A stretch of DNA of 64,000 nt from Pseudomonadota bacterium (lineage in GTDB: Bacteria > Pseudomonadota > Alphaproteobacteria > Rhizobiales > Xanthobacteraceae), in the NCBI GenBank assembly GCA_023387735.1, contig JAEWHP010000049.1, forward strand, positions 432,504 to 496,503. Direction: 5' to 3'. Position 1 is the stretch's first letter. Each line of letters starts with the position of its first letter. Shown here in pieces: positions 18,284 through 27,149 of this stretch. Under the pieces are notes generated by a model. It saw only the letters and a list, made by a program, of their open reading frames with translations, had not been told where the DNA came from and ran no database searches. A program made the translations under genes and the position numbers.

Positions 18284-19288
18284 TCAGCGCAGCAGCACCA
18301 CCGCCCAGTAGGTCAGCGCCGCCACGATCCCGGACGCCGGGATCGTGATGACCCAGGCATAGACGATCGAACTCGCCACATTCCAGCGTACCGCCGAGAC
18401 CCGGCGCGCTGCGCCGACGCCGACGATCGCGCCGGTAATGGTGTGCGTCGTGGACACGGGAACTCCAAGATACGTCGCCATGAACAGCGTCGCCGCCCCG
18501 CCGGTCTCGGCGCAGAAGCCCTGCATCGGCGTCAGCTTGGTGATGCGCAGGCCCATGGTGCGGACGATGCGCCAGCCGCCCATCAGCGTCCCCAGCGCCA
18601 TCGCCGCCTGGCAGGACAGCACCACCCAGAACGGGATCGAGAACTCGGTGCCGAGGTGGCCCTGCGAATAGAGCAGCACCGCGATGATGCCCATGGTCTT
18701 CTGCGCATCGTTGCCGCCGTGGCCGAGCGAGTACAGCGACGCCGAGACGAACTGCAGGACGCGAAAGGCGCGATCGACCGCAAACGGCGTCGAGCGCACC
18801 GACAGCCAGGACACGATCGCGACCAGCGCCAGCGCCAGCAGGAACCCGACCAGCGGCGACACCACGATCGCCAGCAGCGTCTTGGTCAGGCCGCTCCAGA
18901 CGGTTGCCGAAATGCCGGCTTTGGCGATCCCCGCGCCGACCAGCCCGCCGATCAGCGCGTGCGAACTGGACGAGGGAATTCCGAGCCCCCAGGTGATCAG
19001 GTTCCAGACGATGGCGCCCACCAGTGCGGCGAAGATCACGGTGGCATCGACGACGCTCGGCTCGATGATGCCGGTGCCGATGGTGTTGGCGACGTGCAGC
19101 CCGAACACCAGGAAGGCGATGAAATTGAAGAACGCGGCCCAGAACACCGCATATTGCGGACGCAGCACCCGCGTCGACACGATGGTCGCGATCGAATTGG
19201 CGGCGTCGTGCAGGCCGTTGAGAAAGTCGAACAGCAGCGCGACCGCGATCAGGAAGACCAGGATCGGAAGACCGAGGGTGGCGTCCAC
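18284..19288 (-). CDS. pit: PiT-family inorganic phosphate permease
   Basis: 334 residues and about ten membrane helices. The two inverted PiT signatures are visible: FDFLNGLHDAANSIATIVSTRVL near the N-terminus, and SLGHGGNDAQKTMGI plus GVPVSTTHTITGAIVGVGAARR in the second half. It transports metal-phosphate with protons at low affinity. The start is GTG 19288, because the longer upstream frame lies across the end of the DUF47 gene. The DUF47 gene is 14 bases upstream on the same strand, the standard PiT partner arrangement. Confidence 0.94.
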   Translation of the reverse strand: MDATLGLPILVFLIAVALLFDFLNGLHDAANSIATIVSTRVLRPQYAVFWAAFFNFIAFLVFGLHVANTIGTGIIEPSVVDATVIFAALVGAIVWNLITWGLGIPSSSSHALIGGLVGAGIAKAGISATVWSGLTKTLLAIVVSPLVGFLLALALVAIVSWLSVRSTPFAVDRAFRVLQFVSASLYSLGHGGNDAQKTMGIIAVLLYSQGHLGTEFSIPFWVVLSCQAAMALGTLMGGWRIVRTMGLRITKLTPMQGFCAETGGAATLFMATYLGVPVSTTHTITGAIVGVGAARRVSAVRWNVASSIVYAWVITIPASGIVAALTYWAVVLLR

Positions 19289-19302
19289 GAGATGGTCCTG
19301 CC

Positions 19303-19947
19303 CTATACCTGTTCGATCACGATCGAATTGATCTCGTTGGCGACGTCGTCGAAGCGATCTGAAACTTTCTCGAGATGCTTGTAGATCTCGGCGCCGACGA
19401 TGAAATCCATCGAATTGCCGTCGCGGTGCTTGAGGTACAGTTCCTTCAATCCGATGTCGTGGAGGTCGTCGATGCGGCCCTCCAGCTTGCCGATCTCCTC
19501 GGTGATGGCGCTCAGCATCGCGACGTTGCTTCCGATCGACTGCATCAATGGCAGGGCGCGGCCGACCAGGTTGGCGCATTCGACCAGCAGCGTCCCGATT
19601 TCGCGCATCGGCGGCTCGAAGGTTCGGACCTCGAACAGCACCACCGCCTTGGCGGTCTGCTGCATCTGGTCGATGGCGTCGTCCATCGCCGTGATCAGGT
19701 TCTTGATGTCGCCGCGGTCGAACGGAGTGATGAAGGTGCGGCGGACGGCGGTCAGCACCTCGCGGGTGACACCATCGGCGTCGTGTTCGAACTGGTTGAC
19801 GCGCTGGCAGAACACCGGCGTCTCGTCGCCGCCGCGCAGCATGTCCTGGAGCGCCAGCGCCCCCTGCACGACCGTCTGGGCGTGCTGGGCAAACAAGTCA
19901 AAAAACCGCTCCTCCTTCGGCAAGAAGGCGCGAAACCAGCGAAGCAT
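19303..19947 (-). CDS. DUF47 / PhoU-like phosphate transport regulator
   Basis: 214 residues from the ATG of MLRWFRAFLPKEERFFDLF; an ATG four codons earlier is equally possible. All-helical protein of the PhoU_div (DUF47) family. It has conserved acidic/His helices: CQRVNQFEHDADGVTREVL, DRGDIKNLITAMDDAIDQM and a C-terminal DFIVGAEIYKHLEKVSDRFDDVANEI. Members bind metal clusters and are thought to regulate or gate the neighbouring PiT permease. The gene precedes pit by 14 bases on the same strand. Confidence 0.92.
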   Translation of the reverse strand: MLRWFRAFLPKEERFFDLFAQHAQTVVQGALALQDMLRGGDETPVFCQRVNQFEHDADGVTREVLTAVRRTFITPFDRGDIKNLITAMDDAIDQMQQTAKAVVLFEVRTFEPPMREIGTLLVECANLVGRALPLMQSIGSNVAMLSAITEEIGKLEGRIDDLHDIGLKELYLKHRDGNSMDFIVGAEIYKHLEKVSDRFDDVANEINSIVIEQV

Positions 19948-20033
19948 GGGCATTTCCATCGTCCCGGAATGGGCCGCAGGACGGCCCGTCACAAAACTGT
20001 CATAGACCATTCAAAGGGAAAGCGCGCAACGGC

Positions 20034-20055
20034 ATGACCCGGGGAATCGGGTCAT
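20034..20055. terminator. Hairpin downstream of livM
   Basis: ATGACCCG (20034-20041) and CGGGTCAT (20048-20055) form an 8-bp stem with a 6-base loop, 43 bases beyond the livM stop and before the DUF47 gene. No clear T-run follows, so it may be a Rho-assisted terminator or 3' stabiliser for the liv operon. Confidence 0.4.
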
Positions 20056-20097
20056 CCACCGCTTTGTAGGGCCGCAAAAGGCGCGAAATCAGCCTCT

Positions 20098-21066
20098 CTA
20101 CAGCGATCGCCGCAAATAATGTGCGATCTCGCCGATGATGCCGCGGCGGAAGGTCAGCACGCAGGCGACGAAAATGACGCCCTGGATCACCGTCACCCAC
20201 TGACCAAACCCGGCCAGATACTGCTGCATCGCGATGATGACGAAGGCGCCGACCACGGGACCGAACACCGTTCCGAGGCCGCCGACCAGCGTCATCAGCA
20301 CGATTTCACCGGACATCGTCCAGTGCACGTCGGTGAGCGAGGCGTTCTGCGCCACGAACACTTTCAGCGACCCGGCGAAGCCCGCGATCGTCCCCGACAG
20401 GATGAAGGCGAGAAGCTTGTACTGGTCGGTCTTGTAACCCAGCGAAATCGCCCGCTGCTCGTTCTCGCGGATCGATTTCAGCACCTCGCCGAACGGCGAG
20501 TTGATGGTGCGGTAGATCAGAAGGAAGCCGCCGAGGAACCCAGCCAGCACGACGTAATAAAGCACCGTCGGCTTGGCGAGATTGAAGATGCCGAACAGAT
20601 AACCTTGCGGAATGCCCTGGATGCCGTCTTCGCCGTGGGTGAACGGCGCCTGCAGATAGATGAAGAACAGCAGCTGCGACAGCGCCAGCGTGATCATCGA
20701 GAAGTAGATGCCCTGCCGGCGGATCGAGATGAATCCGGTGACCACGGAGAGCGCAGCGGAGGCAGCGACTCCGACCACGATACCGAGTTCAGGCGACAGC
20801 CCCCACACCTTGAGTGCATGCGCCGAACAGTAGCCCGCCGTTCCCAGGAACATCGCATGGCCGAACGACAGCAGGCCGCCATAGCCGATCAGCAGGTTGA
20901 AGGCGCAGGCGAGCAGCGCGAAGCATAGCGCCTGCATCACGAAGAACGGGTAGATGCCGGTCAAGGGCACCAGGCTCAGCAGCACCGCCATGGCCGCAAA
21001 GACGATCATCTCGTCGCGCATGGCGCGCGGTGTTACCGGCAGTGTGTCGTCAGTCATCGCGCTCAT
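20098..21066 (-). CDS. livM: Branched-chain-type ABC transporter permease, LivM family
   Basis: 322 residues and about ten membrane helices. The LivM/BPD_transp_2 signature is visible: LLACAFNLLIGYGGLLSFGHAMFLGTAGY and the coupling-helix region SIRENEQRAISLGYKTDQYKLLAFILSG. It is one of the two inner-membrane permeases of the importer, and its start lies one base after the livH stop. It is the last gene of the livG-livF-binding protein-livH-livM operon. Confidence 0.94.
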   Translation of the reverse strand: MSAMTDDTLPVTPRAMRDEMIVFAAMAVLLSLVPLTGIYPFFVMQALCFALLACAFNLLIGYGGLLSFGHAMFLGTAGYCSAHALKVWGLSPELGIVVGVAASAALSVVTGFISIRRQGIYFSMITLALSQLLFFIYLQAPFTHGEDGIQGIPQGYLFGIFNLAKPTVLYYVVLAGFLGGFLLIYRTINSPFGEVLKSIRENEQRAISLGYKTDQYKLLAFILSGTIAGFAGSLKVFVAQNASLTDVHWTMSGEIVLMTLVGGLGTVFGPVVGAFVIIAMQQYLAGFGQWVTVIQGVIFVACVLTFRRGIIGEIAHYLRRSL

Positions 21067-21067
21067 A

Positions 21068-21931
21068 TCAGGCCGCCCGTCCCGTCAGTCCCGTTGGTTT
21101 CACCAGCAACACCAGCACCATCAGGACGAACACCACGGTGTTGGAAGCTTCGGGATAGAAATACTTCGTCAGTCCCTCGATCACGCCGAGCGCAAAGCCG
21201 GTGATGATCGATCCCATGATCGACCCCATGCCGCCGATCACCACCACCGCGAAGACGACGATGATCAGGTCGGCGCCCATCAGCGGCCGCACCTGGTTGA
21301 TCGGCGCCGACAACACGCCGGCGAGCGCCGCAAGGCCGACGCCGAGCCCGTAGGTGAGTGTGATCATCCGGGGCACGTTGATGCCGAACGCGCGCACGAG
21401 CGTCGGGTTTTCAGTGGCGGCGCGCAGATAGGCGCCAAGCTGCGTCTTTTCGATCAGGTACCAGGTGGCGATGCACACCACGAGCGAGAAAATGACCACC
21501 CAGCCGCGGTAGATCGGCAGGAACATGAAGCCGAGATTGATGCCGCCCCTCAGTTCATCGGGGATTGCGTAAGGCAGACCGGACGAGCCGAAATAATTCT
21601 GGAACACGCCCTGCACGATCAGCGCAATGCCGAAGGTCAGAAGCAGTCCGTAAAGATGGTCGAGGCCGGTCAGCCATTGCAGCATGGTCCGTTCGAGGAT
21701 CATGCCGAAGATGCCGACCACGATGGGGGCGATGATCAGCGCCGGCCAGTAGCCGATGCCGGCAATGTTCAACAGGAAGTACGCGCAGAACGCACCCATC
21801 ATGTAGAGCGCGCCATGGGCGAAATTGATGATGTTGAGCATGCCGAAGATCACGGCGAGCCCGAGACTGAGCAGCGCGTAAAACGATCCGTTGATCAACC
21901 CCACCAGGAGCTGGGCGTATAGAGCTTGCAT
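21068..21931 (-). CDS. livH: Branched-chain-type ABC transporter permease, LivH family
   Basis: 287 residues from ATG 21931 (a TTG five codons upstream is the alternative). Membrane protein with the LivH signature LINGSFYALLSLGLAVIFGMLNIINFAHGALYMMGAF and the coupling region RAATENPTLVRAFGINVPRM. It pairs with LivM as the translocation channel. It is downstream of the binding protein gene across an 87-base gap that holds a strong hairpin, which may lower its expression relative to the binding protein. Confidence 0.94.
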   Translation of the reverse strand: MQALYAQLLVGLINGSFYALLSLGLAVIFGMLNIINFAHGALYMMGAFCAYFLLNIAGIGYWPALIIAPIVVGIFGMILERTMLQWLTGLDHLYGLLLTFGIALIVQGVFQNYFGSSGLPYAIPDELRGGINLGFMFLPIYRGWVVIFSLVVCIATWYLIEKTQLGAYLRAATENPTLVRAFGINVPRMITLTYGLGVGLAALAGVLSAPINQVRPLMGADLIIVVFAVVVIGGMGSIMGSIITGFALGVIEGLTKYFYPEASNTVVFVLMVLVLLVKPTGLTGRAA

Positions 21932-21985
21932 CGGTTTCGCACTCAATCTCGTTTGTGGCGCAATCGCCTGGTGACGCCTGAGGAA

Positions 21986-22010
21986 GCCCGCCGGCGCGTG
22001 GCCGGCGGGC
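21986..22010. promoter_or_regulatory. Strong intercistronic hairpin after the binding-protein gene
   Basis: GCCCGCCGGC (21986-21995) and GCCGGCGGGC (22001-22010) form a perfect 10-bp G+C stem with a 5-base loop, 8 bases beyond the stop of the binding-protein gene. In binding-protein transport operons such hairpins protect the 3' end of the binding-protein mRNA and reduce read-through to the permease genes, so that role is likely here. Confidence 0.6.
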
Positions 22011-22018
22011 CATCGTTG

Positions 22019-23236
22019 TTACTTCTTTACCAGCGGACAGGCGCTTTCCGAAAGCGGCCTGAACGCCTGGTCCGCCGGGGTCGTGCCGATCAGCGTGTAA
22101 TAATCCCACGGCCCCTTGGATTCGGAAGGCTTCTTGACTTCGAACAGATAGGCCGGGTGGATCTTGCGGCCGTCCGCGCGGATCGATCCCTTGCCGAACA
22201 GCGCATCGTCGGTCGGGGCTTCCTTCATCTTCGCCACCACCTTGGCGCCGTCATGCGGATTGCCGCCCATCGCGTCCAGCGTCTTGAAATAGTGGACCAG
22301 ACCCGAATAGACGCCGGCCTGCACCATCGAGGGCTGCGCCTTGTTCTTCATGCGCTCGGAGAAGCGCTTGGAGAACGCGCGGGTGCCGTCGTTGAGGTCC
22401 CAGTAGAAGGTTTCGGTGAAGCTCAGCCCCTGCGCCACCTTCAAACCGAGCGAGTGCACGTCGGTGATGAAAAGCAGCAGCCCGGCCAGTTTCTGGCCGC
22501 CGGCAACGATGCCGAATTCGGACGCCTGCTTGATCGTATTGGTGGTGTCGCCGCCGGCATTGGCCATGCCGACGATCTTGGCCTTGGAGGCCTGCGCCTG
22601 CAGCAGGAACGAGGAGAAGTCCGACGAATTCAGGGGATGCTTGACGGTGCCGATGACCTTGCCGCCCGACTTCACCACGACCGCCGTCGTGTCGCGCTCG
22701 AGCGCGTGACCGAAGGCGTAGTCCGCCGTCAGGAAGTACCAGGAATCGCCGCCGGCCTTCACCAGCGCCTGCCCGGTGCTGTTGGCCAGCATGTAGGTGT
22801 CGTAGACCCAGTGAATGGTGTTGGGCGAGCACTGGGCGTTGGTGAGATCCGACGTCGCCGCGCCGGTATTGATCATGATGGCGTTCTTTTCCTTCACCAG
22901 ATTGTTGACCGCCAGCGCGACGCCGGAGTTCAACACATCCATGAAGATGTCGACCTTCTCGACGTCGATCCACTGCCGCGCAATGGTGGTGGCGATGTCG
23001 GGCTTGTTCTGGTGGTCGGCGGAGACCAGGTCGATCTTCCAGCCCTTGGCCGCCAGCCCCGAATCCTCGATTGCCATCTGCGCCGCCAGCGTCGAGCCGG
23101 CGCCGCCGAGATCTGAGTAAAGTCCGGAATTGTCGGTGAGGACACCGATCTTGATGTTCTTGTCCTGCGCCAGGGCGCTGCCGGTGGCGACTGTGAGAGC
23201 GGCGCCGAGAAAGAGAGCCGAAATACGCTGTTTCAT
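22019..23236 (-). CDS. ABC transporter substrate-binding protein (Liv/amide type)
   Basis: 405 residues. Periplasmic binding protein with signal peptide MKQRISALFLGAALTVATGSALA cleaved before QDK. The mature start is NIKIGVLTDNSGLYSDLGG. It is the cognate receptor of the LivFGHM proteins around it and a close paralogue of the orphan at 365-1591; most differences are conservative and both end in a Cys-Pro-Leu tail (ACPLVKK and DCPLLKK). It sits in mid-operon, after livF and before livH. The ligand is not predictable beyond the amino-acid/amide class. Confidence 0.93.
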   Translation of the reverse strand: MKQRISALFLGAALTVATGSALAQDKNIKIGVLTDNSGLYSDLGGAGSTLAAQMAIEDSGLAAKGWKIDLVSADHQNKPDIATTIARQWIDVEKVDIFMDVLNSGVALAVNNLVKEKNAIMINTGAATSDLTNAQCSPNTIHWVYDTYMLANSTGQALVKAGGDSWYFLTADYAFGHALERDTTAVVVKSGGKVIGTVKHPLNSSDFSSFLLQAQASKAKIVGMANAGGDTTNTIKQASEFGIVAGGQKLAGLLLFITDVHSLGLKVAQGLSFTETFYWDLNDGTRAFSKRFSERMKNKAQPSMVQAGVYSGLVHYFKTLDAMGGNPHDGAKVVAKMKEAPTDDALFGKGSIRADGRKIHPAYLFEVKKPSESKGPWDYYTLIGTTPADQAFRPLSESACPLVKK

Positions 23237-23277
23237 ACTGACTACTCCATTAAACCTGGTTGAAACCGTAGTAACAA

Positions 23278-24021
23278 TCAGACACCGAGATAGGTGTGGA
23301 GCTTGTCCATATTGGCCGACAGCTCCGAATTCGCAAAACCGTCAATGACCTTGCCGTGCTCGACGATGTAGTAGCGGTCGGCCACCGTCGAGGCGAAGCG
23401 GAAATTCTGCTCGACCAGCAGGATGGTGAACCCTTCCGACTTCAGCCGCGCAATGGTGTGGCCGATCTGCTGGATGATGACGGGCGCCAGACCTTCGGTC
23501 GGTTCATCCAGCATCAGGAAGCGCGCACCGGTGCGCAGGATCCTGGCGATCGCGAGCATTTGCTGCTCGCCGCCCGAAAGCTTGGTGCCCTGGCTGCCGA
23601 GCCGTTCCTTCAGGTTCGGAAACAGATCGAAGATCTGGTCGAGCGACAGCCCGCCGGGCCGCACGATCGGCGGCAGCAGCAGGTTTTCGCGCACATCGAG
23701 GCTGGCGAAAATGCCCCGCTCCTCCGGGCAGAAGGCGACGCCCATCCGTGCGATCCGGTCGGACGAGGCGCGCGTGATGTCCTGGTCGTTGAAACGGATC
23801 GAACCGGTGCGTTTGCCGATGATTCCCATCACCGATTTCAGCGTCGTGGTCTTGCCGGCGCCGTTGCGGCCGAGCAGCGTGACCACCTCGCCGGCCTTCA
23901 CGTTGAAGTTGATGCCATGAAGAATGTGGGATTCGCCGTACCAGGCCTGCAGGTCGGAAACGGAGAGAACCTGAGCATCCGCCGGTCTGGCGGCGGCCGC
24001 GGCCATTTTCGGATTAGCCAT
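23278..24021 (-). CDS. livF: ABC transporter ATP-binding protein, LivF family
   Basis: 247 residues. Walker A is LLGRNGAGKTTTLKSVMG, signature TKLSGGEQQMLAIARIL, Walker B FLMLDEPTEGLAP, and the switch His is in LLVEQNF with the LivF-type Gln-Asn. Cytoplasmic ATPase that powers the importer as a heterodimer with LivG. ATG 24021 overlaps the end of livG by eight bases (ATGGCTAA), showing translational coupling. Confidence 0.95.
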   Translation of the reverse strand: MANPKMAAAAARPADAQVLSVSDLQAWYGESHILHGINFNVKAGEVVTLLGRNGAGKTTTLKSVMGIIGKRTGSIRFNDQDITRASSDRIARMGVAFCPEERGIFASLDVRENLLLPPIVRPGGLSLDQIFDLFPNLKERLGSQGTKLSGGEQQMLAIARILRTGARFLMLDEPTEGLAPVIIQQIGHTIARLKSEGFTILLVEQNFRFASTVADRYYIVEHGKVIDGFANSELSANMDKLHTYLGV

Positions 24022-24784
24022 GACCGGCCCCCAGATAGGCTTCCTTGACGCGCTCGTCCTTTGACAGTTCGGCATAATTGCCTTCTGCCAGCACCTGCCC
24101 GCGCGTCAGCACCGTGATGATGTCGGACAGGTTGGCCACGACGGAAAGGTTATGTTCGACCATCAGGATGGTGTACTTCGCCGAAATACGCTTGATCAGC
24201 GCGGCGATCTTCTCGATGTCTTCATGGCCCATGCCGGCCATCGGCTCGTCGAGCAGCATCATTTCGGGATCGAGCGCCAGCGTCGTCGCAATTTCGAGCG
24301 CGCGCTTTCGCCCATAGGGCATCTCGACCGCCGGCGTGCTGGCGAACTCGCTCAAGCCGACATCGTTCAGCAGTTCGAGCGCGCGGCCGTTATATTGGTC
24401 GAGCACGCTCTTGGAGCGCCAGAAATCGAACGAGCTTCCATGCTGGCGCTGCAGCGCGACGCGGACGTTTTCCAGCGCTGTGAGGTGCGGAAACACCGCC
24501 GAAATCTGGAATGAACGCACCAGCCCGAGACGGGCGACGTCGGCCGGCGCCATCGCGGTGATGTCCTGTCCCTTGTAAAGAATCTGGCCCGCGGAGGGCT
24601 TCAGAAACTTGGTCAGGAGGTTGAAGCACGTCGTCTTGCCGGCGCCGTTGGGCCCGATCAACGCATGAATGCTACCGCGGCGCACCTTGAGAGCGACATC
24701 GCGAACTGCGAAGAAACCCGCAAACTCCTTGGTAAGCCCGTGGGTTTCGAGAATGAACTCATCAGCCAAACAAATTTCCCCCAT
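24014..24784 (-). CDS. livG: ABC transporter ATP-binding protein, LivG family
   Basis: 256 residues. Walker A is LIGPNGAGKTTCFNLLT; the LivG-type switch His is in ILMVEHNL and Walker B in MMLLDEPMAGM. The usual LSYG-type ABC signature appears as VEMPYGRKRALEIA, a variant start of the motif. First gene of the operon. ATG 24784 has no good ribosome-binding site; a TTG at 24769 preceded by GGGGGAAA is a credible alternative start that would give an N-terminus of ADEFILETHGLTKEF. Confidence 0.93.
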   Translation of the reverse strand: MGEICLADEFILETHGLTKEFAGFFAVRDVALKVRRGSIHALIGPNGAGKTTCFNLLTKFLKPSAGQILYKGQDITAMAPADVARLGLVRSFQISAVFPHLTALENVRVALQRQHGSSFDFWRSKSVLDQYNGRALELLNDVGLSEFASTPAVEMPYGRKRALEIATTLALDPEMMLLDEPMAGMGHEDIEKIAALIKRISAKYTILMVEHNLSVVANLSDIITVLTRGQVLAEGNYAELSKDERVKEAYLGAGHG

Positions 24785-25126
24785 CAGCCATCTACGCAAC
24801 GTCCGTCGCGCGTGACCAATTTATCCCGATACGGCTGGTTCTCCCGGACGTCCCTGAAAATCCGTCCGGAGCCTGCCGCCTCCGGGCCGGAATATGCCGT
24901 CAATGGCGGGGGTTAGGCAAGGCGGAAAGCTGAAGCGGGGAAACACATACCGCAGTTCCGGATGCGCCATAAGTCGCAGGCCCCGGCACCTGCCTTGCCG
25001 GTCAACCCGGCCGGCCGCGCCGACAAGCCGTCGTTAACGGTGTTTTGCTGCGATCGGGCGCTTTCATACAATATTTCCCCTTCGGGATGCATGATCGCGC
25101 GATTTGGATAGCCTGGAATTGCCGCC
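24785..25126. other. Divergent intergenic region livG / PAS gene
   Basis: About 340 bases without a credible gene. It must hold the promoters of the leftward liv operon and of the rightward PAS gene. I see short inverted segments (for example CCGGTCAACCCGGCCGGCCGCG near 25000) but no recognised operator or riboswitch. Confidence 0.5.
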
Positions 25127-25729
25127 TTGGAATTTGAAAGTGCCTCGCCATCGATCGTCAAATCGATCAAGCAGCGCGACCTCTTGAATACGTGGCTGCG
25201 GCTATACGCCCGCCACCAGTCGATCCCGCGCCTGTCGGAATATCAGCCGGAACGGATCGCGGATGAACTCCCCGACCTCGTCTTCTACAGCGTGGATGCC
25301 GGCGTGCAGCCGCCCTTCCTGACGATCGAAAGCGAAGGCACGCGCATGTCGCGAGCCTATGGGAATACCGGCAAAGGCCGCCATCTCGACGAGTATCTTG
25401 GTACGAATCTCGCTCCAATTGTCATGCCGGTCTATTACGAGTGTATCGCCCGCCGGCTTCCCACCTACACCATCGCCACGATCGATGATGTCTATGGGCG
25501 CATCGTCGCCTATGAGCGGCTGCTGTTGCCGTTCTCCGAAGGCGATGGCGTTACCGACATCGTCGCGTCGCTGAAGACCATCAGCGAGGATGGCGGCTTC
25601 GAGATCAGAAACCTGATGCGCGGAAACGACAAGCTGCCGATGCCCGTGCTGCGCACCATCATCGACCGCGATCTCTTTCATCGCGCACCCGGCCGCATTC
25701 CGGCCGGCGACGTGATCGATTTCGACTAG
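25127..25729 (+). CDS. PAS_5-type (DUF1488-like region) sensory protein of unknown role
   Basis: 200 residues from a TTG start, since a stop codon lies in frame just upstream. The central part RLSEYQPERIADELPDLVFYSVDAG...RMSRAYGNTGKGRHLDEYLG...YYECIARRLPTYTIATIDDVYGR...ERLLLPFSEGDGVTDIVASL matches the PAS_5 (PF07310) pattern found in many small alphaproteobacterial proteins, with a typical PLxxDG-like strand replaced by LPFSEGDG. No output domain is present. It overlaps the 3' end of the convergent ArsC/Spx-type gene by four bases. Ligand and partner are unknown. Confidence 0.7.
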   Translation: MEFESASPSIVKSIKQRDLLNTWLRLYARHQSIPRLSEYQPERIADELPDLVFYSVDAGVQPPFLTIESEGTRMSRAYGNTGKGRHLDEYLGTNLAPIVMPVYYECIARRLPTYTIATIDDVYGRIVAYERLLLPFSEGDGVTDIVASLKTISEDGGFEIRNLMRGNDKLPMPVLRTIIDRDLFHRAPGRIPAGDVIDFD

Positions 25730-26097
25730 GCCTTGCGACCGGACGATTTCGACGCCACCTCGCTGGCGTAGATATCAGGCTTGAATCCCACCAGCAGTTT
25801 GCCGCCGAGGTCGAGCACCGGACGCTTGATCATCGACGGCTGCGCAGCCATCAGCGCGATCGCCTTGCGTTCGTTGAGGCCCTCCTTGTCGTCATCGGGC
25901 AGTTTCTTGAAGGTCGTGCCGGCACGGTTGAGCAGCGTTTCCCAGCCGACATCATCCGACCATTGCTTGAGCTTTTCCTTGGCGATGCCGGCAAGCTTGT
26001 AGTCGTGAAAGTCGTAAGCAACGCCATGGTCATCGAGCCAGGCGCGCGCCTTCTTCATGGTGTCGCAATTCTTGATGCCGTAGATGGTGATGGTCAT
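25726..26097 (-). CDS. ArsC/Spx-family reductase-like protein (YffB type)
   Basis: 123 residues. Thioredoxin-fold protein beginning ITIYGIKNCDTMKKARAWL with a single active-site Cys (residue 10), then DYKL and the family motif MIKRPVLDLGGKLLVGF with the conserved Arg-Pro. This is the YffB branch, whose biochemical role is unclear, and not a proven arsenate reductase; no ars genes are nearby. Confidence 0.9.
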   Translation of the reverse strand: MTITIYGIKNCDTMKKARAWLDDHGVAYDFHDYKLAGIAKEKLKQWSDDVGWETLLNRAGTTFKKLPDDDKEGLNERKAIALMAAQPSMIKRPVLDLGGKLLVGFKPDIYASEVASKSSGRKA

Positions 26098-26255
26098 CGT
26101 CGGAAATACCCCCAGTTCAACTCCGCTCCGGAATTTCGCGCCCGCGCTGCACCGCCGGTCGTGCGAGCCCGCGCTCCGAGATCAATCTTTGCTTGGTTTC
26201 CGTGGCGCGGCTAATGTACGACGGATGCCTCGCATGACAAGGCCTGCCGCGATCC

Positions 26256-27128
26256 ATGACTGACGATCCCTCATCGGCGAAGCTCGGCCTGACTGACGCA
26301 GAGCTCGCGATACACCCGACCGTCTTTGCAGACGGTGCATTCAACGACCAGGTCGTCGTCGTATCGGGCGGAGCCGGCGGCATCGGGCGCGCCATCGCCT
26401 GGCTGTTCGCGCGGCTGGGCGCACATGTCGTGCTGGTCGGACGCCACCAGGGCAAGCTCGATGCGATGGTGGGCCAATTGACCGGCCACGGTTTGAAGGC
26501 CTCCGCGCACGCCGCCGATATCCGGGAGCCCGAGGCGGTCGGCGCCCTGTTCGACACGATCTGGAACGAACAAGGCCGCATCGACAGCCTGGTCAACAGC
26601 GCCGGCGGACAGTTTCCGCAAGCCGCCATCGATTTTTCGGTGAAGGGCTGGAACGCCGTCATCAACACCAACCTCAACGGCACCTGGTACATGATGCAGG
26701 CCGCCGCGCAACGCTGGCGCGACCACAACCATCCAGGCAGCATCGTCAACATCGTCGTCATCACGACCCACGGCCTCTACGGCATCGCGCACAGCATCGC
26801 CGCGCGAAGCGGCGTGATCGGGCTGTCGCGCGCGGTTGCGGTCGAATGGGCGCCGCTGAACATCCGGGTCAACTGCGTGGCGCCAGGCGCGATCGAGACC
26901 GAGGGCTGGAACGTCTATTCGCCCGAAGCGCGCGCCGCCTACCCGCGCTCGAACCCGATGATGCGCCCAGGTTCGCCGTGGGACGTCGCGGAGGCGAGCG
27001 TCTTCCTCGCCGGCCCCTCGGCCAGGTTCGTCACCGGCGAGACACTCACGGTAGATGGCGGCGGGCAGCTCTGGGGCGAGACCTGGACCACGGGGAAGCC
27101 GGCGTATTTTCGCGGCGATGGCGAATGA
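26256..27128 (+). CDS. Short-chain dehydrogenase/reductase, PECR/DECR-like
   Basis: 290 residues. The NAD(P)-binding motif is VVVVSGGAGGIGRAIAWLFAR, with NSAGG in strand 4 and the terminal TVDGGG. Where classical SDRs have YxxxK, this protein reads HSIAARSGVIGLSRAVAVEWAPLNIRVNCVAPG. That is the AARxGV pattern of trans-2-enoyl-CoA and 2,4-dienoyl-CoA reductases, in which the catalytic residues lie elsewhere. An enoyl-CoA reductase role is therefore more likely than an alcohol dehydrogenase. It is followed 21 bases later by a HAD gene on the same strand. Confidence 0.85.
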   Translation: MTDDPSSAKLGLTDAELAIHPTVFADGAFNDQVVVVSGGAGGIGRAIAWLFARLGAHVVLVGRHQGKLDAMVGQLTGHGLKASAHAADIREPEAVGALFDTIWNEQGRIDSLVNSAGGQFPQAAIDFSVKGWNAVINTNLNGTWYMMQAAAQRWRDHNHPGSIVNIVVITTHGLYGIAHSIAARSGVIGLSRAVAVEWAPLNIRVNCVAPGAIETEGWNVYSPEARAAYPRSNPMMRPGSPWDVAEASVFLAGPSARFVTGETLTVDGGGQLWGETWTTGKPAYFRGDGE

Positions 27129-27149
27129 TTCGCTGAAGGCCATTTCCCG

